Positions 57,110 to 64,000 of a stretch of DNA of 64,000 nt are shown one piece after another. The notes below the pieces were generated by a model. The model was not told the origin of the DNA. It saw only the letters and a program-made list of their open reading frames with translations, and did no database searches. The stretch lies in NCBI RefSeq assembly GCF_009901565.1, contig NZ_WXEW01000001.1, positions 806,001 through 870,000 of the forward strand. Reading direction: 5' to 3'. Made by a program: the position numbers and the translations under genes. Position 1 is the first letter of the stretch. Each line of letters begins with the position of its first letter. This DNA comes from Herbidospora solisilvae (lineage in GTDB: Bacteria > Actinomycetota > Actinomycetes > Streptosporangiales > Streptosporangiaceae).

Positions 57110-58444
57110 ATGACCAAGCCTCTGGCCGCGGCGGCCCTCGCCGCCCTCCTGACCGTGCCCCTGGCCGCCGCCGCACCGGCGGCGGCGGCCGCCCCTCCGG
57201 CGTGCGCCCGCATGACGGGACCGCCGCCCGCCTCCCCTCCCCCGACGTCGGTCGACACGCTCGGGCAGGCGTTCTTCTGCGTGTTCGACCACTACTACGG
57301 CGGCCCCGGGCTGCGCACCCAGGACCTGCTGAAGGACGCGTTCGCGGCGTACACGCGGAACCTGCAGAAGCGCGGGGCCGACGTCGCGGGACTGCGGCTG
57401 CCCGCGCTGACCGGGGACCGGGAGGCCGACTGGGCCGCCGCGGCCCGCATGCTCGGCACGGGCGACCCGGTGGCGCTGCGCGCCGCCATCGGGGGCATGG
57501 TCGAGGGGCTGCGCGACAACCACGCCCGGCACCACGTGCCCGAACCGCCGCGCGAGGGCGGCCCGGTGGGGACCGGCATCGTGGGCGCGTCGGGGATCAG
57601 CGGGCCCGGCGTCGATCCGGCGGCCCGGCCGCCGTTCTTCATCACCGACGTCGTCGAGGACAGCCCGGCCGGCAAGGCGGGCGTCCGGCCCGGCGACATC
57701 GTGCAGGCGATCGACGGGGTGCCCGTGTGGGTGGGCGAGACGCTGAACCCGCTGCTGGTGGAGCAGGTGCAGCAGCCGTCGTTCACGATCACCCTGAAGC
57801 GGCCGACGACCGGCCGGGTGCGCACGGTGAAACTCACCGAGGGTCCGCTGACGCCTCCCGCACGCACCCTGCGGGTCAAGGACGTCTCCGGGGTCCGGTA
57901 CGTGCGCCTCCCCGGCTTCTACGAAGGCGCCGCCGACGAGGTGATCGCGGCGCTGCGCGGCGGGCCGAAGAAGGTCGTCCTGGACCTGCGCGGCAACGGC
58001 GGCGGCTCCCCCAGGGAGGTCGTCAGGCTGCTCGGCGCGTTCGCCCACGGCAAGGTCACCAGCCACTTCTGCGGGTACGACGGCTCCTGCACGCCCAACC
58101 GGACCGACGACAGCGTGCCCCTGCTCGGCGCCCGGCTCGTCGTCCTCACCGATCGGCGGTGCGCGTCGGCGTGCGAGGACTTCAGCGCGGCCGTCCAGGG
58201 CAACGGGATCGCCAGCACCGTGGGCACCCGCACGGCGGGCGCCGTCTCGGGGCCGGCCTCCCCGTGGCTGCTCGGCGACGGCAGCATCGTGGCGCTGCCG
58301 TCCGTACTCCATCTCGGCCCCGGGAAGGAGATCGTCGACACGGTCGGCGTCCCGGCCGACCACCACGCCCCCATGACCGCGCTGGACCTGGCGACCGGCC
58401 GCGACCCCGCTCTGCGCAAGGCGCTGTCCCTTTTGAACGGCTGA
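57110..58444 (+). CDS. Secreted S41-family peptidase with PDZ domain
   Basis: 444 residues: signal peptide (ALAALLTVPLAAAAPAAAAA), N-terminal helical part, a PDZ domain (FFITDVVEDSPAGKAGVRPGDIVQAIDGV) near 185-215, and the S41 core with VVLDLRGNGGGS and RCASACEDF, where Ser is the nucleophile. In well-known C-terminal processing peptidases a Lys in TxGK completes the dyad; here that place reads GTRTAGA, so another residue must help or activity is reduced. A two-component system is divergent from it and may regulate it. Confidence 0.88.
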   Translation: MTKPLAAAALAALLTVPLAAAAPAAAAAPPACARMTGPPPASPPPTSVDTLGQAFFCVFDHYYGGPGLRTQDLLKDAFAAYTRNLQKRGADVAGLRLPALTGDREADWAAAARMLGTGDPVALRAAIGGMVEGLRDNHARHHVPEPPREGGPVGTGIVGASGISGPGVDPAARPPFFITDVVEDSPAGKAGVRPGDIVQAIDGVPVWVGETLNPLLVEQVQQPSFTITLKRPTTGRVRTVKLTEGPLTPPARTLRVKDVSGVRYVRLPGFYEGAADEVIAALRGGPKKVVLDLRGNGGGSPREVVRLLGAFAHGKVTSHFCGYDGSCTPNRTDDSVPLLGARLVVLTDRRCASACEDFSAAVQGNGIASTVGTRTAGAVSGPASPWLLGDGSIVALPSVLHLGPGKEIVDTVGVPADHHAPMTALDLATGRDPALRKALSLLNG

Positions 58445-58450
58445 GGTTCC

Positions 58451-61400
58451 TCAGACGGGGAGCGGGCCGCCGTGGCCCGGGATGCCCCGGTCGGGCGGGA
58501 TCGTGTCGGGGGCGGCGTCGTCGGGGGTGACGCCCTGGGCGCGGGTCAGGTCGGCCAGGCGCCGGTAGTAGGCCGCGACCGCGCCGAGCGCCTCGCCGAC
58601 CGCGTTCAGCAGCGTGGCCCCCGCCCGCTCGACGACGTCGGCCTCGTGGGTCTCGAACGCCCGCAGTCCCTCCAGGACCGCGGCCTTCAGGTCACGGAGC
58701 AGGCGGACGTCGTGGTGGGCGTAGGCCCGGCACAACGTGGCGACGCGGGTGAAGTCGAGCTCCCTGACGGCCGACACGGTGGTCCGGACCAGCGTGGTCT
58801 CCGGCCGGGCCGTCAGGGCCGCCAGATCGGCGTCGTAGGAGCGGAGGTCCAGGTGGGGGTCGCAGAAGCCGGCGGTGAGCTGCCACAGGGTGCGCAGGTC
58901 GTCGCCGAGCACCCCGTCGAGGTAGCTGACCAGGAAGCGGCGGTGGGCCTCGACGACGAACTGCGCCTTGAACGGCGTCAGCTCGGCCGGGTCCTCGCCC
59001 GCGGTGGCCGCCATGGTGGTGAAGGCGTAGTCGGCGGTCAGCGCGTTCTCCATGCCGACCAGCAGGTAGACGAACCGGACCCAGGTCCGGAACAGCTCCT
59101 CCAGCGGCAGCGCCCGCAGCCCCTCCTCGGTGAGCACCACGCCCCACTTCGCGCCGAACTCCAGCCGCCGCAGGTGCCCGATCTGGTACATCGCGAGCTG
59201 CGCGTCGATCTCGGCGTGCGCGTGGTGCAGGATCTTCCGGTACGCCGCCGTCGCGTCGAGCCCCACGTGGTTGCGGACGATGTGCGGCCCGCCGATGTGC
59301 AGGTGCAGGAACTCGCCGACGTCGAAGACCGCCCCGCCGATCGCCATCCAGTAACCGGCCTCGGCGGTGGTGTGCCGGGCCAGCTCCGACACGTCGAAGC
59401 GGGGGCCCTGCTGCGCGTGTCCCAGGTAGGTGGTGAAGACGTCCTGGCTCAGCCGCCCGTCGGCGGTCAGCCGCCGGAGGAACTCCCGGCCGTCGCCGGG
59501 CACGATCTCCGCGAGCGCGTCGAGCACGGCGACGGCGAACCGCGCGCTGCCGCACACGTAGACGTGCGCGCCGCGTTCGAGCAGCGCCCACAGGTCGTCG
59601 GCCTCGGCCCGGATCACGTCGTCGACCCGGCGGCGCCGCCCTGCCCCGACGACGTGGCGCGCGCCGTCGAAGGCGACCCCGGCGTCGGCGCGGGAGAACG
59701 CGACCGACAGACGCAGGCGTCCCTCGGCCGCCGCGGTCTCCAGGTCGGGGTGGTGGACGAACTCCTCCGGCGACCGGATCCCCAGGTAGAGCCGGTTCTC
59801 CCCCGGCCCGGTGCGGGCGGCGGCGAACCCGAGGAACGGCGCGACGCCGGAACCGGCGGCGAACATCACGACGGGCCGGCCGGGGTCGGCGGGCAGCCGG
59901 AACCTGGGTGTCGGCACGATCCGCAACGACAGGTGGCGGCGGCCCTCCTGGGCCGCGCGGCGCAGGAAGTGGGAGGCCGTGCCGCGCCGTTCGCGGGCGT
60001 AGGACCACGGGGTGCGGGCGGAGGTGTAGCCGAGCCCGGCGACCACGAGCCGCAACGTGGTGGCCGCCTCGCCGGGCGGCGGGGCGGAGGCGATCGAGTA
60101 GAGGCGGAACGGCTCGGGCGGGATCACCCGGCAGAAGGCGTCCTTCTCCCGGAGGTCGGCCTTCCACAGGCGGGTGACGTCGTAGCCGCCCGCGTAGAGC
60201 AGGTTGAGGACGTCCCAGAGCTCCCACTGGTCTTCCATGCGGGCGTCGACGACGCGCTGCCAGGCCCCCACGGCGGTCAGCCGGATCAGCCGTTTGGCCA
60301 CCTCGCGGCCGATGGGCCGCAGGCGGGCGAAGCGCAGCAGGGTGCGCAGCGGGAGCACGTCGACCTCGCCGAACCCGGCCCGGCCCGCCACCGCCGTCCG
60401 CCACTCGGGGGTGAGCGGCACCAGTTCGTCGCCGGTCGCCTGAAGCGCGGCGACGGTGCGGCGCACCAGGTCGTCGTCGTTCTCGGCCAGCACGCCGACC
60501 CGGTCGCCCGGCAGGTGGTGCACGCCCTGCCCGGTGACGTCGATGTCGAGGTAGCACGTCCACGACCCCGACTCGCCGGTGACCACGCGGCCCCGGCGGG
60601 CGGTCCCGAACACCACGGGCGCGCCCACCGGCGGGCGGCGCTCCTCCCGGACGGTGGCCAGCTCGCCGTCGACCTTGTCCCAGGTCCGGTCCTTGAACAG
60701 GCCGGTGAAGCGGGCCCCGGTCGTCACCTGACGGCCGACCTTGAAGGCGACCTCCAGGAAGCCGTAGGCCTTGATTCGGTGCAGCCCCATCCAGCCGCGG
60801 TCGCCCACGTAGGCGTCCAGCACGGCGTTGTAGACGCCGCGCAGGGTGCTGTCGCGGGTGTCCTCGACGTACTGGCGCACCGACACCTCGCGGAGCGCGG
60901 CCACCAGCTCCCGCCAGTGGCGGGGGAAGAAACCGGCCAGGTAGGTGCTCTGCTGCCCGACCATGGAGCCGTACTCGCGGCGTTCGAGGAACGCGTCGAT
61001 CGCGTGGACCTGCGGCTGGGCGGTGCCGCTCGGGCTGGGCGCGCCGTCGAAGATGGGCACGCCTGCCGTGCCGACCGTCTTGGCCCAGAGCACCTGGTCG
61101 AGCGGGCTGCGGCCCCGGGGGTTGGGGTCGATCTGCGGATAGACGACCTGGGTGACGTACCGGAGCCGGTCGAGGATCACCAGGAGGGAACGCTCCAAGG
61201 CGGCCGGGTCGTCGGCGACGACGGCCTCCTGCGCCTCGACCATGGCGCCCAGCACGGGCGTGAGCCCCATCGCGAACTCGGTGGTGACCAGGTAGAAGAC
61301 CCGTTCGGCCGCGTTGTCCCAGGTCGGCACGAGCAGGTCCAGGTTGTCGAGCACGCGCGGCCCGGCCGGGTCGCGCAGCCGCCAGTTGTAGAAGAACAGG

Positions 61401-62116
61401 TCGATGTACGACACGGCGGGCGTCTTCTTGCCCAGCCGCCGCGACACCGTCGTCCACGGCAGCAGCAGCGAGTCGGGCAGCGCCCTCGGCGGGTCGACGG
61501 CCATGTACTGGTAGGCGTGCGCGAACACCCCGAGCATCGTCGAGGCGCGCAGCAGGTAACGGTCGGGCAGCGCCTCGGGCCGGGCGTCGAGCACCGGCAT
61601 CGCGTCGAAGGCCCGCCGCAGCGAGAGCCGGCGGAACAGCTCGGGCAACCGGCTGGTCATCTCGTCCCAGGCCCGGTGGGACTCGGGGAAGGCGAGCAGG
61701 GGCGGCTCGGCGGGGAGGAACCCGTGGGCGAAGGACAGGAACCCGTCGAGTTCGTGCCCGGCCCGCCGGTTGAACGCCTCGGCCGCCTCCACCACGCGGC
61801 GGGCGGCGACCCGGGGCGGCCCGACCGGGCGCACCATGGTGAGCTGATTGGCGTCGAGGGTGGTCGTGCGGTCGGGGTCGACGAACGCCCAGGTCAGCTC
61901 GTAGCGGCCGATGCGGACGCGGTCGCCCGCGGCGAGCAGGCGCCGGGTGATCCTGACGTCGTTGACGAAGGTGCCGTTGGAGCTGCCGAGGTCGGTGAGG
62001 GCCAGCTGGCCGTCGTCCCATTCGAGCCGCGCGTGCCGCCGCGAGACGGCGCCGTCGTCGAGCACCACGGCCGCCGCGCCGGCGTCGCGGCCGAGGGTGA
62101 CCGGCAGGGTGCACAC
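58451..62116 (-). CDS. FHA / IDO-like heme / flavin reductase / cytochrome b5 fusion
   Basis: 1221 residues. In order: FHA phosphothreonine-binding domain (about 1-85: SRRHARLEW, GSSNGTF); IDO/PrnB-like heme domain (about 120-490) with GFLPAEPP (132-139), S-P-S-G-T-A and LHRIKAYGF, H446 as proximal ligand; FAD/NADPH reductase of the cytochrome-P450-reductase type (about 500-880) with FAD motif RLYS (671-674), GSGVAPF and VYVCGSARF; cytochrome-b5-like domain (about 905-985) with HIGG (H940) and H964/H965; and a C-terminal helical domain shared with the Region 1 protein. It thus carries its own electron supply and a phospho-signal reader. The FHA first strand reads upstream of GTG 62116 (PELRLTLTDRHTRATSQR), so translation may start at ATT 62173 or CTG 62164. 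Substrate is unknown. Confidence 0.82.
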   Translation of the reverse strand: MCTLPVTLGRDAGAAAVVLDDGAVSRRHARLEWDDGQLALTDLGSSNGTFVNDVRITRRLLAAGDRVRIGRYELTWAFVDPDRTTTLDANQLTMVRPVGPPRVAARRVVEAAEAFNRRAGHELDGFLSFAHGFLPAEPPLLAFPESHRAWDEMTSRLPELFRRLSLRRAFDAMPVLDARPEALPDRYLLRASTMLGVFAHAYQYMAVDPPRALPDSLLLPWTTVSRRLGKKTPAVSYIDLFFYNWRLRDPAGPRVLDNLDLLVPTWDNAAERVFYLVTTEFAMGLTPVLGAMVEAQEAVVADDPAALERSLLVILDRLRYVTQVVYPQIDPNPRGRSPLDQVLWAKTVGTAGVPIFDGAPSPSGTAQPQVHAIDAFLERREYGSMVGQQSTYLAGFFPRHWRELVAALREVSVRQYVEDTRDSTLRGVYNAVLDAYVGDRGWMGLHRIKAYGFLEVAFKVGRQVTTGARFTGLFKDRTWDKVDGELATVREERRPPVGAPVVFGTARRGRVVTGESGSWTCYLDIDVTGQGVHHLPGDRVGVLAENDDDLVRRTVAALQATGDELVPLTPEWRTAVAGRAGFGEVDVLPLRTLLRFARLRPIGREVAKRLIRLTAVGAWQRVVDARMEDQWELWDVLNLLYAGGYDVTRLWKADLREKDAFCRVIPPEPFRLYSIASAPPPGEAATTLRLVVAGLGYTSARTPWSYARERRGTASHFLRRAAQEGRRHLSLRIVPTPRFRLPADPGRPVVMFAAGSGVAPFLGFAAARTGPGENRLYLGIRSPEEFVHHPDLETAAAEGRLRLSVAFSRADAGVAFDGARHVVGAGRRRRVDDVIRAEADDLWALLERGAHVYVCGSARFAVAVLDALAEIVPGDGREFLRRLTADGRLSQDVFTTYLGHAQQGPRFDVSELARHTTAEAGYWMAIGGAVFDVGEFLHLHIGGPHIVRNHVGLDATAAYRKILHHAHAEIDAQLAMYQIGHLRRLEFGAKWGVVLTEEGLRALPLEELFRTWVRFVYLLVGMENALTADYAFTTMAATAGEDPAELTPFKAQFVVEAHRRFLVSYLDGVLGDDLRTLWQLTAGFCDPHLDLRSYDADLAALTARPETTLVRTTVSAVRELDFTRVATLCRAYAHHDVRLLRDLKAAVLEGLRAFETHEADVVERAGATLLNAVGEALGAVAAYYRRLADLTRAQGVTPDDAAPDTIPPDRGIPGHGGPLPV

Positions 62117-62165
62117 CCGCTGGCTGGTGGCCCGGGTGTGCCGGTCGGTGAGGGTCAGGCGCAGC

Positions 62166-62609
62166 TCAGGAATGGTAGATCACCGCACGGCACAGGTCGG
62201 CGCGGGAGAGCGTGCCCACGAGATTCCCTCCGTCGACGACGGGCAGCCTGCGGATGCCGCGCTCGATCATCACGACGGCGGCCCTGGCCAGTTCGTCGGC
62301 CGGGCTCACGGTGGCCGTGTCACGCACGACGAGCGGGTCGATGACCCGGTCGGCGAGCGCGCGGCCCTTCTCCAGGAAGATCCGGAACGCGTCGGCGAGG
62401 GTGCCGCCGCCGGCGGTCACGTCGTCGAAGCCGGGCAGCATGGCCCGCACCAGATCCTCTTCGGACAGTGAACCGGCGAACCGGCCGTCATGGTCGATGA
62501 CCATGAGCTGGCCGACCTCCGAGACGCTCACCACCTCGGCCGCCCGTCTGATGGTCGAGCCGAGCCTGATGTGCGCCGGGAACGCCGTCATGACGTCGCT
62601 GACCAGCAT
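62166..62609 (-). CDS. CBS-pair domain protein
   Basis: 147 residues from the ATG at 62609. Two CBS motifs: VSDVMTAFPAHIRLGSTIRRAAEVVSVSEVGQLMVIDHDG and VIDPLVVRDTATVSPADELARAAVVMIERGIRRLPVVDGG. Bateman modules bind adenine nucleotides or similar ligands and regulate partners. Its stop overlaps the likely upstream start of the FHA fusion, so it may give nucleotide-dependent control or cotranslation with that enzyme. Confidence 0.9.
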   Translation of the reverse strand: MLVSDVMTAFPAHIRLGSTIRRAAEVVSVSEVGQLMVIDHDGRFAGSLSEEDLVRAMLPGFDDVTAGGGTLADAFRIFLEKGRALADRVIDPLVVRDTATVSPADELARAAVVMIERGIRRLPVVDGGNLVGTLSRADLCRAVIYHS

Positions 62610-62689
62610 GCCGGGCCACCTTCCGATCAGTCTCCCGGAGTGTAAAACGGGGATTTTCGGGTGTACAGGTGGGGATTCGTCCTGACTTT

Positions 62690-64000
62690 TCAGGTCAGAC
62701 GAAGTGCACTCAAGGTGTGGCCGGTGGCCGTTTTGAAGAGGTGCTCGGCGCGCTCGTAGGACAACCGGCGGCGGCCGGTGTGCGGGCACAGGTCGCCCTC
62801 GGCGGGGGCGCGGGCGGGCGCGGGCCGGCGGCCGGAGAGGAACAGCGGGCCGTGGGTGCGGTCGCCGATGAGGTCCGGGAGCAGCGCGGCGGTCCGGGAG
62901 CGCCAGGTGATCCCGGTACGGGACCTGCGGTCGTCCAGGTCGAGGTCCTCGACGTTCAGGGCCAGCACCCGGGTCACCGGGGCGGCCGACTCGTGCAGCA
63001 GCCACCACAGGGCCCGCTCCCGGAGCGCGGCGTCCGTGTCGCGCCAGACCGGGGCGGGCCGGGCCTCCGGTGAGGGCTCGGGCCGTCGCACCAGGTCCGC
63101 GGCCAGGTCGGGCCGCCCGGCCCACGCGCAGAAGGAGCGCAGCGCCGCCAGGTGCCGGTTCCACGTCCGGGCCGCCGTGCCGCCCCAGGCCGCGGCCGCC
63201 ACCCGGGCCGTCTCGGCGGGGGTCAGCTCCGCCACCGGGGTGTGCTCGCCGAGGGCCGCGCGAAGCCGCCCGAGTGTCTGCCCGTAGGAGCGGGCCGTCG
63301 CGCCCGGCCGTCCGGCGAGGAACGCGGCCACGGCCGGGCCGAGCAGCGCTCCGGTCGGCTCGGCCGCCGGGATCGCGGCGGCGCGCCGTTCCAGGAAGGC
63401 GCGTTCGGCGGCGTTGTCGGCCAGCGCCGCCGCCCGCAGGAACTCCCGCCGGGCCGCCTCAGTGCGGCCCAGGCGCAGCAGCAGGTCGGCGCGCACGGCC
63501 GGAAGCAGGTGGTAGTCGCGCAGCGCCGGGTCGGCGGTCAGGTCCTCGGTCAGGTCGAGACCCGCCCGGGGGCCCCGGGCCATGCCGACGGCCACCGCCC
63601 GGTTGAGCCGCACGACGGGTGTCGGGGTCAGCCGGACGAGCAGTTCGTAGAGGGAGACGATCTGGTCCCAGTCGGTCTCCTCGGCCGACGGCGCCTGGGC
63701 GTGGCAGACCGCGATGGCGGCCTGGAGCAGGTAGGGGCCGGGAGGCCCGCCGAGTTCGCGGGCCCGCAACATCGCGGCGAACCCCCGGCGGACGCGCAGC
63801 CGGTCCCAGCGGCCCCGGTTCTGCTCGTGCAGCGGGATCGGCTCGCCCGAGGGGCCGGTGCGGGCGTCCGCCCGGGAGGTCTGGATCTCCATGAGGGCGA
63901 GCAGGCCCAGGACCTCCGACTGGGGAGCCGCCTCGGCCAGCATCCCGCCGAGACGCAGCGCCTCCAGGGTGAGGCCCGGGCGCATCAGGTCGTCGCCGGA
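62690..64000 (-). CDS. ECF-sigma C-terminal part fused to truncated tyrosine recombinase (partial)
   Basis: The frame is open to the right edge, so the N-terminus is missing. From the edge inwards it reads DLMRPGLTLEALRLGGMLAE, EVLGLLALMEIQTSRAD and APSAEETDWDQIVSLYELL, which is the DUF6596 TPR-like tail of SigJ/ECF42-type sigma factors. After about residue 220 it switches to a phage-integrase core-binding domain (ATARSYGQTLGRLRAALGEH, TWNRHLAALRSFCAWAG) and part of a catalytic domain (VTRVLALNVEDLDLD, RLSYERAEHLFKTATGHTL). It stops at SALRLT, where related recombinases continue with HQLRHS and the catalytic Tyr. The recombinase part is therefore incomplete; the fusion may be a remnant or a repurposed DNA-binding tail. 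Confidence 0.75.
   Translation of the reverse strand, partial: SGDDLMRPGLTLEALRLGGMLAEAAPQSEVLGLLALMEIQTSRADARTGPSGEPIPLHEQNRGRWDRLRVRRGFAAMLRARELGGPPGPYLLQAAIAVCHAQAPSAEETDWDQIVSLYELLVRLTPTPVVRLNRAVAVGMARGPRAGLDLTEDLTADPALRDYHLLPAVRADLLLRLGRTEAARREFLRAAALADNAAERAFLERRAAAIPAAEPTGALLGPAVAAFLAGRPGATARSYGQTLGRLRAALGEHTPVAELTPAETARVAAAAWGGTAARTWNRHLAALRSFCAWAGRPDLAADLVRRPEPSPEARPAPVWRDTDAALRERALWWLLHESAAPVTRVLALNVEDLDLDDRRSRTGITWRSRTAALLPDLIGDRTHGPLFLSGRRPAPARAPAEGDLCPHTGRRRLSYERAEHLFKTATGHTLSALRLT

Noticed and set aside
58472-62344. A 1290-codon plus-strand frame opposite the FHA fusion
   Set aside because: Antisense shadow; the minus strand has recognisable FHA, heme, flavin and b5 motifs in order.

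Overview
The window is high-GC actinomycete DNA: GTG and TTG starts are common, coding strands have a strong third-position GC bias, and many genes overlap by 4 bp (ATGA or GTGA). The gene content (ECF sigma/RskA pair, HspR-type box at lon, pentapeptide and permease-prefix proteins, trypsin/NB-ARC/TPR protein, ECF sigma with a DUF6596-type tail) suggests the Streptosporangiales or a close relative. That placement is inference. No rRNA, tRNA, CRISPR or intact mobile element was seen.

Region 1 (1-10.9 kb) is a small aromatic-acid cluster. On the minus strand are a LuxR-type ATPase regulator cut by the left edge and an IDO-like heme protein fused to a cytochrome-b5-like domain. On the plus strand is a tightly coupled operon: P450, BAAT/thioesterase-like secreted hydrolase, MIO aromatic ammonia-lyase with a phenylalanine-type selectivity pair, and a feruloyl-CoA-synthetase-like ligase. 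A 14-bp inverted repeat lies in the divergent promoter.

Region 2 (10.9-26.8 kb) is the most distinctive part: a compact nonribosomal peptide cluster. A C-A-T-TE module is fused to an MFS exporter. Its A-domain signature resembles asparagine, and its thioesterase has Cys instead of Ser as nucleophile. It is followed by a free carrier protein, a GT4 glycosyltransferase, pyruvate-dehydrogenase-like E1 alpha, E1 beta and E2, and a GH1 beta-glucosidase. A UGT glycosyltransferase and an HxE TauD/SyrP/AsnO-type oxygenase run divergently. Perfect copies of the CebR-type palindrome TGGGAGCGCTCCCA sit at the NRPS promoter and at the promoter of the downstream epimerase/kinase pair, suggesting control by cellulose-derived or other glucosides. 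Proposed product: a glycosylated acyl-(hydroxy)asparagine, possibly closed into a strained ring.

Region 3 (26.9-36.9 kb) has a Trypco2/trypsin-NB-ARC-TPR pair, a SigK/RskA-like pair, an FAD monooxygenase, class II DAHP synthase, thioredoxin, a Cys-rich micro-ORF, a pentapeptide protein, a permease-prefix protein and a PadR regulator. Region 4 (37-42.1 kb) is cydABDC, with unusually short CydA and CydB and PadR-like boxes upstream.

Region 5 (42.2-58.4 kb) is mostly housekeeping: HtrA, acyl-CoA synthetase, a Lys/Trp-rich secreted protein, a DJ-1/GlxA pair, Lon with a HAIR box, heme oxygenase/TetR, VOC protein, CtaD, a methyltransferase, a two-component system and an S41 peptidase. Region 6 (58.4-64 kb) has a 1221-residue FHA/IDO-like/flavin-reductase/cytochrome-b5 fusion that is a paralogue of the Region 1 IDO-like protein, a CBS-pair protein, and an ECF-sigma tail fused to a truncated tyrosine recombinase that runs off the right edge.
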